Below, in pieces: positions 1-6,840 of a DNA stretch of 64,000 bases. Within the stretch, counting starts at the first letter, position 1, and each line of letters starts with the position of its first letter. Where the stretch lies: positions 1,006,631 to 1,070,630 of the forward strand of contig NZ_LBHJ01000003.1 of the NCBI RefSeq assembly GCF_001006305.1, read 5' to 3'. The DNA comes from Silvibacterium bohemicum (GTDB lineage Bacteria > Acidobacteriota > Terriglobia > Terriglobales > Acidobacteriaceae). The position numbers and the translations under genes were made by a program. Below the pieces are notes generated by a model. The model had not been told where the DNA came from. It searched no databases and saw only the letters and a list, made by a program, of their open reading frames with translations.

Positions 1-1
1 C

Positions 2-154
2 TGTCTTGGATACAACCGAAATAAGCGCCGAAGGCGCAATCGCCTGGACGGCGAGTCCTGCCCCACATCTCGCGTTTGAGATGTGGGAGACCGCTAGTGT
101 CTTGGATACAACCGAAATAAGCGCCGAAGGCGCAATTGCCTGGACGGCGAGTCC
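2..154. repeat. Composite intergenic repeat, copy A (57-bp direct repeats around a hairpin)
   Basis: Two 57-bp direct copies (2-58 and 98-154, one mismatch) each carry the small palindrome GCGCC-GAA-GGCGC and end in 'ctggacggcgagtcc'. Between them lies a hairpin with 10-bp perfect arms, CCCACATCTC at 62-71 and GAGATGTGGG at 78-87, and a 6-nt loop. The same parts recur near 3.85, 18.3, 32.2, 33.5, 35.1 and 62.6 kb. The right end stops two bases before the stop codon of the Wzi-like gene. Confidence 0.9.
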
Positions 155-155
155 C

Positions 156-1976
156 TTAGAAGTTCTTACTCTCTTTGGGATACCAGGTAATCTGCGCGGC
201 GGCGAGCGTGTCGTTCTGCTGGCCGGGCTTGTAGATCGGGGCCTTCCACTCTTCGCGCTGGAACCACCCGCGGATCTCGACGTCCTTCATCAGGCGCTTC
301 ACGACCGAGATCTGAAAGTCATTCTGCGTCGTGCCCAGGGGGATGAACTTCTGATCGGCCTTGGCATTGCGATACATGAACTGGATGTTCTCGCTCGGCG
401 ACAGGTGATAGGTCAGCCACGCCTGGCCGCCTTTCGAATCGCGCCCAATCCAGTCGGTAAAGAGGAAGCCCTTGTTGGTCGTCCCTTGAAGTTGTACTCC
501 CTCGGCGTAAAGAAAATCGCCGTAGACCCCTGCGTTTCTACTCACCGGATCGGTGGATGCGCCTTCGACGCGCAGGTCAAGATGTGTCAGCACGGGGAAA
601 TGCGAGAGATAAACTCCAGGCCTTACTGCCGAGCGCCGCGGTGCGCTGATGGGGTTGACGTCGTCATGGGCCTCGGAGTCCGAATAGAGTGACAGCCAGT
701 TGCGCAGATACGGCAAGCGATAATCGAAATCGAAGCTGCCAAAGCGCGCGCCTGGATCGTCGCGCGAAAACTTCTCCGCTGCCGTAACATTCTGCACACT
801 GAAGAAGCTTTTCAGGAACGTGTGAATCGTGATCGGTTCATGATCTTTGCCGCCCCAGATCACAGTGCGCTCGAATCCGAACTCCAGATTTTTCGAAGGC
901 TTGAAGCTGATCTTCTCCGCATGCACCCAGGGATCGTTCGGCGCGGTGTGGCCCTTTAGGCTGCCCACATAAAAGTCATAGCGTATCGGCCCGATCAGGC
1001 GCGAGATGCCGGGAATGCGAAGCGGCTCCACGCGATTGATCTCGAACGTGTAGATATTCTCGGCGTTCGTGCTCCACGACATGCTCGCGCCCTGTGCAGG
1101 GCTCAGCCAGTGATCCGTTTTGCCGAAGGAAACCTCGTGGCCGAGCAGATGATAAGAGAGGTTTGCCTCCATCACGCGAAAGGGATTGGCCTCGGCGATG
1201 GGCCCCTGAGGGATCGTAGCCTGCACCGGATTCGTCGCGTAGGGGATTAGATCAACGACGTTGGAGAGATACGCCGACAATGCGGGCGAATAACCAGCCG
1301 CGTTCGGCGCATGCTGGTACTCTCCGCGGAAATAAAGAGAGAATCGTCCCGCTTCCGCGCGCGTGCTGAAGCCGCTGTAGTTGCTGAAGCCCTCCTGATA
1401 CGGGCGGCCGTAATCGTTGACGATGGTCTGGCCGAGATGGAAGCTGTCGCGCAGGGGCGTGCCGCTGATGCCGCGCAGATTCGTGTAGGTGCTTTCCAGC
1501 TCGGCGTGCCGCACATGACCGCCGTTAGCGTCCTGCTGATCGGCGCCCAGCTCTTCACGGACGGCAAGGAATATCTCCAGCGCTTCCTCGTCGTTCGAAT
1601 GGGCATCGAGCTTGTCGCTCGTCTCCTGCAGCATGTGGACGATACTGAGGCGCGTCCAGGGACGAAGCCCGAGAAACGCGGTGTCCAGATAACCCAGCGC
1701 ATGCAGACGATCGAGCGCGGGATACATCCAGCTATCCATCGGCACATACGTCGAGCCCAGCGAGCTGTTATAGATGATCGGAATGGCCGGCCGATAGTCG
1801 GAGGGAACAGGCTGCTGTGCGGCTGCCGCAGGATCGACACCGGAATCAGGCATGGCTGCGCTGGCAAGATCGGCGGCAAGGTGGAAGGGATGATCCTCGC
1901 CAGCGGCTTGCGCTATTCCATGAAGGGGACAAAAGCTGAACGCAAACAGCAGGCCGGACGCTACAACAATTCTCAC
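156..1976 (-). CDS. Capsule assembly Wzi family outer-membrane protein
   Basis: A 606-residue protein with an N-terminal signal peptide (hydrophobic residues about 3-20, 'VVASGLLFAFSF', then an AQAAG cleavage-like site). The mature part has the Wzi-family opening (YVPMDSWMYPALDRLHALGYLD at about 76-97, seen here in pieces, then 'RPWTR') followed by alternating aromatic-rich strands expected of an outer-membrane beta-barrel. Wzi proteins attach or assemble surface polysaccharide. The length is in the usual range for acidobacterial members. Translation starts at GTG 1976, with a GAGG about six bases upstream; the stop codon abuts repeat copy A. The next gene upstream on this strand is an E1-like protein with no obvious link. 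The family call is firm; the exact polysaccharide partner cannot be read from sequence. Confidence 0.85.
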   Translation of the reverse strand: MRIVVASGLLFAFSFCPLHGIAQAAGEDHPFHLAADLASAAMPDSGVDPAAAAQQPVPSDYRPAIPIIYNSSLGSTYVPMDSWMYPALDRLHALGYLDTAFLGLRPWTRLSIVHMLQETSDKLDAHSNDEEALEIFLAVREELGADQQDANGGHVRHAELESTYTNLRGISGTPLRDSFHLGQTIVNDYGRPYQEGFSNYSGFSTRAEAGRFSLYFRGEYQHAPNAAGYSPALSAYLSNVVDLIPYATNPVQATIPQGPIAEANPFRVMEANLSYHLLGHEVSFGKTDHWLSPAQGASMSWSTNAENIYTFEINRVEPLRIPGISRLIGPIRYDFYVGSLKGHTAPNDPWVHAEKISFKPSKNLEFGFERTVIWGGKDHEPITIHTFLKSFFSVQNVTAAEKFSRDDPGARFGSFDFDYRLPYLRNWLSLYSDSEAHDDVNPISAPRRSAVRPGVYLSHFPVLTHLDLRVEGASTDPVSRNAGVYGDFLYAEGVQLQGTTNKGFLFTDWIGRDSKGGQAWLTYHLSPSENIQFMYRNAKADQKFIPLGTTQNDFQISVVKRLMKDVEIRGWFQREEWKAPIYKPGQQNDTLAAAQITWYPKESKNF

Positions 1977-2055
1977 TCACACCTCAAACGATTGGGGGCT
2001 ATCGATCTGCATCCTTTACAAATGCGAACTGCGGATGCAAACTGCCAGGCTGTTC

Positions 2056-2865
2056 TCAGGCTAGAGGATCGCCCTGGAGATGACAAGCCGCCCGCAGCTC
2101 CTTCTCAAACCTGCGTTCAGCGTCAGTCTTCCATCGTTTTGCGGGCAGGCCCTTGGTCTCCAGGTAGCGGTGCATCTTGTCGACAGGATTCTCATCGCCG
2201 TCGGGGATCGGTGCAAGTTCAATGACCGCCGGACCGCTGCCTTCACGGGTGCGAACGATCGATTCCTGCGCCACGCGATAGACAGCAACAATGTCATGCG
2301 CGTCGACGGAGATGTAGGGCAGCGTGGGATGAGTTTCCTTGAAAGCGACCGAATCGGCGAAGCCGTCATAGCTCTCCAGAACGAAGAGAATGGGCAGCTT
2401 CGCGCCCACCGCCGCAGCAAAGACGGCGTCGTAGTGCGAGAGCGAGTCATCCCCGCGACCGGCAAAGTCGAAGAGCACCAGCACGATGCCGTCGTTCTTC
2501 TCGATCCGGTTGTTCAATGCCACGGTAAGCGCTTCGATCAGCCGCTGGGCCAGGATCGCTGCCGATGGCGCCGCTGCGGCTTGCTCCAGAAGAGGTTTAA
2601 GCTTCGATCCCTTCACGCGATGCGCGAAGTGGGTCGGCGAGGGCAGAAGGATGGTGTCTTCGCGGCGGAGATCGAGCACCAGGCCCGCAGGGCCGGCCTC
2701 GCGATGAGCAGCCGCTGCCGGTTTGCCCGTGGAGCGAAGGTGCTCGTTCAACAATTGGCTCTCGATGAGCGTGTGAAAGAGCTGCTTGAATTTGTCTTGG
2801 CTAATGAGAGAGTGGCCGTTTTTTCCGGCCATCGCCGCAGCGGAGTCCTGCAAGGGTGAAGGCAT
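2056..2865 (-). CDS. Degenerate TPP-dependent dehydrogenase E1-alpha-like protein
   Basis: A 269-residue protein that follows the layout of the E1-alpha subunit of 2-oxoacid dehydrogenases: an N-terminal helix (FKQLFHTLIESQLLNEHLR), a central alpha/beta core, the stretch 'AVGAKLPILFVLES', and a C-terminal 'YISVDAHDIVAVYRVAQES...GSGPAVIEL' segment that matches the E1 pattern. It is roughly 60-100 residues shorter than a catalytic E1-alpha. Where the TPP-binding GDG...N motif should stand it reads 'LFDFAGRGDD', so the thiamine/Mg site looks lost. There is no E1-beta, E2 or E3 gene nearby. A non-catalytic or scaffold role is possible; a decayed but still open gene is the alternative. Start ATG 2865 is the first in frame; a second Met lies 12 codons on. 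Confidence 0.7.
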   Translation of the reverse strand: MPSPLQDSAAAMAGKNGHSLISQDKFKQLFHTLIESQLLNEHLRSTGKPAAAAHREAGPAGLVLDLRREDTILLPSPTHFAHRVKGSKLKPLLEQAAAAPSAAILAQRLIEALTVALNNRIEKNDGIVLVLFDFAGRGDDSLSHYDAVFAAAVGAKLPILFVLESYDGFADSVAFKETHPTLPYISVDAHDIVAVYRVAQESIVRTREGSGPAVIELAPIPDGDENPVDKMHRYLETKGLPAKRWKTDAERRFEKELRAACHLQGDPLA

Positions 2866-3072
2866 GATGGATGCGTTTGAAGTCCTTTGTGTGGCGATTG
2901 TAACGGAGAACCGGAGCCAGCGGGATGGCTGTTTCGACGATCTCTGTCGTCTGCCGTTTTAAAAGCTGGACGGCTCGCGCATCACTGCTTTCCAACCGCG
3001 AACGCGCAGGAAAAAGCCGTCGCCGTCGCCTTTGGATTGAGTTGCACGGTCAGGATTGCATACAATTCGAGT

Positions 3073-3588
3073 ATGAACGCTGCTGTACCGCTTCGCCGCT
3101 TTTCCCAACCTTCCAAGCAAGGATTTCGCTGGCTCCCTTTGCTTCTTCTTTTCACAGTCATCGGTGCTCCGGCGCTGTTCGCCCAAACCGCACCCACTCG
3201 CGGCCGCAAGTACGTGCCGCCACCGGATACGGCCAAGATTACGGTCGTCGTGACCAAGGAGACGAACGGCAAGCCGGTAGAGAACGCCGCCGTGATCTTT
3301 CATCCCATGAAAGACAACAAGGACGAGGGCAACCTCGAGCTGAAGACCAACGAAGATGGCAAAGCCGTCATCGACGTGATTCCGATCGGCGACACGGTGC
3401 GTCTGCAGGTGATCGCCAACGGCTACCAGACCTTCGGAGACGATTACCAGATCACCACCGACAGCAAAGAGATCCAGGTAAAGCTGAAGCGGCCGGCCCG
3501 ACAGTATTCGATCTACGAGAAGCATCCCGACACCCAAGAGGGCGGGGCAGACCCGGCTCCGGCGGCGAGCAAGCCTCCTCAGCAGTAG
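3073..3588 (+). CDS. Secreted protein with carboxypeptidase regulatory-like (Ig-like) domain
   Basis: A 171-residue protein. The ATG at 3073 puts a signal peptide at the N-terminus (basic stretch to residue 19, then WLPLLLLFTVIGAPALFAQ). Residues about 45-140 form a small beta-sandwich of the CarboxypepD_reg/PEGA kind (TVVVTKETNGKPVENAAVIF ... DTVRLQVIANGYQTF), the fold also found at the start of Oar-like TonB receptors. The tail is Pro/Ala rich. An upstream in-frame start exists but would put the signal peptide internally, so 3073 is preferred. Likely a periplasmic or surface-exposed structural protein; no enzyme motif is visible. Transcribed divergently from the E1-like gene. Confidence 0.75.
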   Translation: MNAAVPLRRFSQPSKQGFRWLPLLLLFTVIGAPALFAQTAPTRGRKYVPPPDTAKITVVVTKETNGKPVENAAVIFHPMKDNKDEGNLELKTNEDGKAVIDVIPIGDTVRLQVIANGYQTFGDDYQITTDSKEIQVKLKRPARQYSIYEKHPDTQEGGADPAPAASKPPQQ

Positions 3589-3663
3589 CGTAGAGCCCAC
3601 GCTGGGTTGATCCGGTCAAGGCACCATTTCAGATGCGACATGGGGCCTGACTTCATTTGATGG

Positions 3664-3751
3664 TCGTCATTCTGAGCCTGGCGAAGGATCTCCGCGATGC
3701 TGGTGCATAAACATCGCGAAGATTCTTCCTCCCTTCGGTCGTCAGAAGGAC
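3664..3751. repeat. 'gtcattctgag...gtcgtcag' dispersed repeat
   Basis: The element begins 'gtcattctgagc', continues 'gaaggatctccgcgatg' and ends 'gattcttcctcccttcggtcgtcag'. CGCGATG (3693-3699) and CATCGCG (3712-3718) can pair. Related copies lie at 4953-4980 and 18513-18600. Confidence 0.75.
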
Positions 3752-3845
3752 GGACTAACTTATGTTCCTTCCAGGAAGTCGCGTCTGTCGGCTGGCAATC
3801 CGTAAAGCCACAAATCAGGATTCCACAATCGCCGTTACCACTATG

Positions 3846-3918
3846 GATCGAGCGCTGAAGGCGCAATCGCCTGGACGGCCAGTCCTGCCTCTACATCTCG
3901 ATTTTGAGATGTGGGAGA
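3846..3918. repeat. Composite intergenic repeat, copy B
   Basis: Carries a mutated small palindrome (gcgctgaaggcgc), the phrase 'aatcgcctggacggccagtcctg' and the hairpin CTACATCTC-gatttt-GAGATGTGGG, in the same order as copy A. A C-to-T change in the left arm leaves a wobble pair. Confidence 0.85.
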
Positions 3919-3956
3919 CCTGCCTGGCAAAGAAGAGTCGGAAATAAAGAGATACA

Positions 3957-3992
3957 CCCTATTCCCTAACCCCTACCCCCTAAACCCTGAAC
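3957..3992 (-). repeat. G-rich TTTAGGGG tract after a stop codon (site A)
   Basis: On the minus strand, starting four bases after the stop codon of the membrane-protein gene, five G-runs of 3, 5, 4, 3 and 3 are separated by loops of 4, 2, 3 and 4 bases. That satisfies the usual four-tract quadruplex rule. It shares the core GTTTAGGGGGTAGGGG with site E at 27 kb. Confidence 0.8.
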
Positions 3993-3995
3993 TTT

Positions 3996-4520
3996 TCACC
4001 CGCGCCAGTGTTTAGCGAAGTGCATCAGCACATGCACTCCTGCCGCCGCTCCGAACAGCATAATCCCCAGCGCCATCGGCCGTCGCTTACGCCACAACAG
4101 AATCGTAGCCACGACAAAGATCGTCTCCGGTAGGAAGACGCCGACTGTCAGGTGGACCCACTGCCCGCCGGCCCGCGCAGCCGGGATGAGAGAGAAAGAT
4201 AGAAGCCAAAGCCCCACTCCGATCGCACCAACGGCCGCTGCCAGCCCGATCCCCGATACAAATCCGAGCGCTTTCTTTCCGCCTTCGTTCATACCTGCCT
4301 CCTTTTTGCTTCCTTGTTTTGAAAACCATCGCCTTACACCGCGCGCCGATTGCCTCCACATCGCTGTCGTACAGCCGAGAGCCCACCACAGCGCCGCCCA
4401 GTCGTTCTCGATGAAGTCCAGCTCGTGCAGCATGGCCCGCGCCCACTCTTCGTTTTCGGTGCGCGAGTGGCGCAGCACCGCGCGCAACAATCCGTAGGCC
4501 AGTCGCCGTAGAGAAGACAT
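3996..4520 (-). CDS. Small integral membrane protein, PadR-linked
   Basis: A 174-residue protein of no recognised family. The first about 70 residues are soluble and basic (LRRLAYGLLRAVLRHSRTENEEWARAMLHELDFIENDWAALWWALG), then come three hydrophobic segments (about 95-115, 126-146 and 153-166) separated by short charged loops (RKRRP). The ATG at 4520 is chosen because a GGAGG lies ten bases upstream, just behind the padR stop codon at 4537; a start eight codons earlier would overlap that stop region. Tight coupling to padR suggests that PadR controls it, as is common for PadR-membrane protein pairs. A G-rich tract follows the stop. Confidence 0.7.
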   Translation of the reverse strand: MSSLRRLAYGLLRAVLRHSRTENEEWARAMLHELDFIENDWAALWWALGCTTAMWRQSARGVRRWFSKQGSKKEAGMNEGGKKALGFVSGIGLAAAVGAIGVGLWLLSFSLIPAARAGGQWVHLTVGVFLPETIFVVATILLWRKRRPMALGIMLFGAAAGVHVLMHFAKHWRG

Positions 4521-4536
4521 CAGCCGTCTGCCTCCA

Positions 4537-4845
4537 TTAGCCATTCACCTCTTGGATCGAAGCCGGACGCAGCGCTCCCTTCGCCGGAGCCAGCCGATGC
4601 TCCCGTGCAAAGCGTGCGCCCTCCGCCGTAAGCCGGTACAGGTGTCTCGGAGGCCGTCCCTCCTCGCTGTTCTCCCACGAAGTCTCGAGCATCTCCCGCT
4701 CCGCCATGCGAATGAGGATCGGATACAGCGTGCCCGACTTCAGCCCGGTGTTGCGGCTGATGTCGTAGCCATACTTCCAATCCGCCGGAGAGTGCAGAAA
4801 AGCATCCAGAACCAGCAGCGTCTGTGGGGAAAGGCGAATCTTCAT
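4537..4845 (-). CDS. PadR family transcriptional regulator
   Basis: About 102 residues from the ATG at 4845. It shows the PadR winged-helix signature: 'LVLDAFLHSPADWKYGYDISRNTGLKSGTLYPILIRMAEREML' followed by the wing 'EEGRPPRHLYRLTAEGARFA'. It lacks the longer C-terminal helix of classical PadR, so it belongs to the small subfamily. A 24-base palindrome (4850-4873) begins four bases upstream of the start codon and overlaps a promoter, which suggests autoregulation. It is the first gene of a two-gene unit with the membrane protein at 3996-4520. An in-frame upstream ATG would translate the palindrome and is rejected. Confidence 0.85.
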   Translation of the reverse strand: MKIRLSPQTLLVLDAFLHSPADWKYGYDISRNTGLKSGTLYPILIRMAEREMLETSWENSEEGRPPRHLYRLTAEGARFAREHRLAPAKGALRPASIQEVNG

Positions 4846-4849
4846 TGGC

Positions 4850-4873
4850 GAAACTCTACATATATAGAGTTTC
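4850..4873. promoter_or_regulatory. Palindromic PadR-type operator
   Basis: GAAACTCTA-catata-TAGAGTTTC: perfect 9-bp arms with a 6-bp spacer, of the ACTCTA...TAGAGT kind typical for PadR operators. It covers the -10 and spacer of the promoter at 4853-4881 and ends four bases before the padR start codon. Assignment to this PadR is inference from position. Confidence 0.75.
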
Positions 4874-4881
4874 ACGGTCAA
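4853..4881 (-). promoter_or_regulatory. Predicted padR promoter
   Basis: On the minus strand TTGACC (4876-4881) and TAGAGT (4853-4858) are 17 bases apart. The expected start site falls at or within a few bases of the ATG at 4845, so the transcript would have little or no leader; no ribosome-binding site is visible between operator and ATG. Confidence 0.5.
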
Positions 4882-4952
4882 CGAAATTCGACGAAGGCTC
4901 TATGGGAATTTAACGAGTTTTCTGAGAAGCCACGAGAATGCGATGGCATTGT

Positions 4953-4980
4953 CGAGATTCTTCCTCCCGCTGGTCGTCAG
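4953..4980. repeat. Partial 'gattcttcctcc...gtcgtcag' repeat
   Basis: The string 'cgagattcttcctcccgctggtcgtcag' (given here by its ends) matches the right half of the element at 3664-3751. It lies in the gap between the ABC permease 3' end and padR. Confidence 0.65.
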
Positions 4981-5043
4981 CAGGGGATAGCCTCCCTCGA
5001 GACGAACCCAAATACCGGACTGCAGATCCCAGCAGTGAAGGAC

Positions 5044-5077
5044 TGAACCCTGAACGCTATCCCCTAGACCCTGCCGT
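5044..5077 (-). repeat. G-rich tract after a stop codon (site B)
   Basis: On the minus strand, directly after the permease stop codon, 'cggcaGGGtctaGGGGatagcgttcaGGG' (split by its runs) contains three G-runs. The phrase 'agcgttcaGGG' is shared with site D, and 'cggcaGGG' right after the stop is shared with site E. Confidence 0.7.
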
Positions 5078-5079
5078 TA

Positions 5080-6840
5080 TCACCCTTCCAGCCGGTACTT
5101 CGTCTCCGCCAACCGGTACAGCGGACGCCACACCAGCCGGTTGATCGTCACCACCATCAGCGCCATGATGATGGTAGCGAGCAGCAGAGTAGGGTAATTG
5201 CCATGCAGGCTGGCGGCGCTGATCTGCGCTCCTAGACCAGTCGTAGTCAGCGTCTTATCCTTCAGCTGAAAATACTCGGCCACAATGGACGCGTTCCATG
5301 CGCCGCCCGAGGCCGTGACCAGGCCGGTGATGAGAAACGGGAAGATGCCGGGCAGGATCACTGTGGTCCAGCGCTGCAGGCTAGTGAAGTGGAAGAGGTC
5401 GGAGACCTCCTTCAGGTCCGAAGGGATGGCCATCGCGCCCGCGATCACGTTGAATAGGATGTACCACTGCGTCCCCAGCATCATCAGCGCCACCGAGCCG
5501 ATGCCCAGTCCCAGCCCCAGCCGCGAAAGCGCCAGCAACAGGACAGGGAAAAGGGCAGTCGCCGGAAACGAGGCCGCGATCTGTGCCAGAGGCTGAGTGA
5601 TGTTCGCCAGCTTGGGATTGAAGCCGATGGCGACGCCGACCGGGATTGTCCAGAGAGAGGCCAGCAGCAGCGAAACGTTGACGCGCAGAAACGTCACCCC
5701 GGCGCCTTCGAAGAGCGCCAGCAGCTCATTCCCATGCACCTGGCGCAGCAGCAGGATCGCGCGGAAGGCGGCATAGACGATGGCGGCAATTGCGATCGTC
5801 GCTACCGTGATCATCGCGGCAGTCGATCTGCGGCTCGTCGGAGTCACAGTGCTCTCGCCGTGCGAAAAGCGGCGTTCGTTGCGGTGAGCGATACGCCGGT
5901 AAAGCTGTTCGCTGAGCGGAGCAAAGGTAGAGCGATGCAGCGTGCCCAGCAGGTTCGAATTGCGCAGCAGATGCAGCACCGGCGAAGTGATACGCACCGA
6001 AGCCTCGACGTTCTCGAACTTGAACTTGTCGCTCCACGCGATGATGGGCCGCCACAGCAGCTGATCGGTAAGTACGATGATCATGATCATCGTCACGATG
6101 CCGTAGATCATCGCCACCGTGTCGCCATTCGAGGCCGCCGTCTGCAGATACGATCCCAGGCCGGGCAGGCGGAAGTTGCGGCTGCCCACCGGAAACATCT
6201 CGCAGACCATCAGGAAGAACCATCCGCTCGCCACCGAAACCATGGAGTTCCACACCAGGCCGATGGTGGCGTAAGGCAGTTCCAGCTGAAACAGCCTCTG
6301 CCACGCCGAAAAGCGGTTGATGCTGCACGCCTCATTCAGCTCGCGGGGAATGCTCTTCAGCGACGAATAGAAGCTGAAGGCCATGTTCCAGACTTCGCCG
6401 GTAAAGATGAGCAGGATCGCGCCCAGCTCGATTCCGATCTGCTTGGAAGGGAAGAGCGACATCATGGCCAGCATCACGCCGGGCAGGAAGCTGAGCACTG
6501 GGATCGACTGCAGGATGTCGAGCGTGGCAATCATCAGCGCCTCGACGCGCTTGTTGTACGCGGCGATATACCCATAGCTGATAGCGAAGATCAAGCTGAG
6601 CAGATACGCCACGAAGATGCGCACCGTCGAATAAAAGGCATAGATCGGCAGATGCGCCGGCGAGCGATAGATCTGGACTTCTGGAATCGCGCCGCTGAAC
6701 CAGAACCGCGCCACCCACAGGATGGCGTAAAAGCCGGCCAGCAGCCCCGCCGCGACGGTCAGGTCGAGGAAGAAAGGCCAGGTCCGCTCGATCACCAGCT
6801 CGCGCGAAAAGGTATAGCGGGTTTTCAGCTGAGGGATCAC
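5080..6840 (-). CDS. NitT/TauT-type ABC transporter permease, two fused permease domains
   Basis: A 586-residue membrane protein with two copies of the binding-protein-dependent permease fold. The first half has helices from about residue 27 and the coupling loop 'SLKSIPRELNEACSINRFSAWQRLFQLELPYA'; the second half, after about residue 340, has a matching loop 'MAIPSDLKEVSDLFHFTSLQRWTTVILPGIFPFL'. A hydrophilic linker (about 270-335) joins them. Such fused permeases occur in the nitrate/sulfonate/bicarbonate-like group. It overlaps the ATPase gene by four bases (start 6840, ATPase stop 6837), so the two are translationally coupled. There is no periplasmic binding-protein gene in the window, so substrate and even direction remain open. 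A G-rich tract follows the stop. Confidence 0.85.
   Translation of the reverse strand: MIPQLKTRYTFSRELVIERTWPFFLDLTVAAGLLAGFYAILWVARFWFSGAIPEVQIYRSPAHLPIYAFYSTVRIFVAYLLSLIFAISYGYIAAYNKRVEALMIATLDILQSIPVLSFLPGVMLAMMSLFPSKQIGIELGAILLIFTGEVWNMAFSFYSSLKSIPRELNEACSINRFSAWQRLFQLELPYATIGLVWNSMVSVASGWFFLMVCEMFPVGSRNFRLPGLGSYLQTAASNGDTVAMIYGIVTMIMIIVLTDQLLWRPIIAWSDKFKFENVEASVRITSPVLHLLRNSNLLGTLHRSTFAPLSEQLYRRIAHRNERRFSHGESTVTPTSRRSTAAMITVATIAIAAIVYAAFRAILLLRQVHGNELLALFEGAGVTFLRVNVSLLLASLWTIPVGVAIGFNPKLANITQPLAQIAASFPATALFPVLLLALSRLGLGLGIGSVALMMLGTQWYILFNVIAGAMAIPSDLKEVSDLFHFTSLQRWTTVILPGIFPFLITGLVTASGGAWNASIVAEYFQLKDKTLTTTGLGAQISAASLHGNYPTLLLATIIMALMVVTINRLVWRPLYRLAETKYRLEG

Larger units (their letters stand above)
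3589..3995. other. Intergenic region filled with three repeat families
   Basis: No gene is supported in this 407-bp gap between converging genes. It contains a 'gtcattctgag' element (3664-3751), composite repeat copy B (3846-3918) and a G-rich tract (3957-3992). Short open frames here run across the repeats and have no family features. Confidence 0.8.

Noticed and set aside
1-160. Possible CRISPR array (two 57-bp direct repeats)
   Set aside because: Only two units, the spacer is itself a dispersed hairpin, and no cas genes are present.
3033-3072. Promoter TTGCAC/TACAAT before the secreted protein at 3073
   Set aside because: Spacing is 13 bp and the -10 would lie seven bases from the start codon.
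3957-3992. Telomere-like repeat (CCCTAAA) suggesting eukaryotic or linear-replicon DNA
   Set aside because: The tracts are short, imperfect, internal, and fixed in orientation to bacterial stop codons; the surrounding genes are bacterial.
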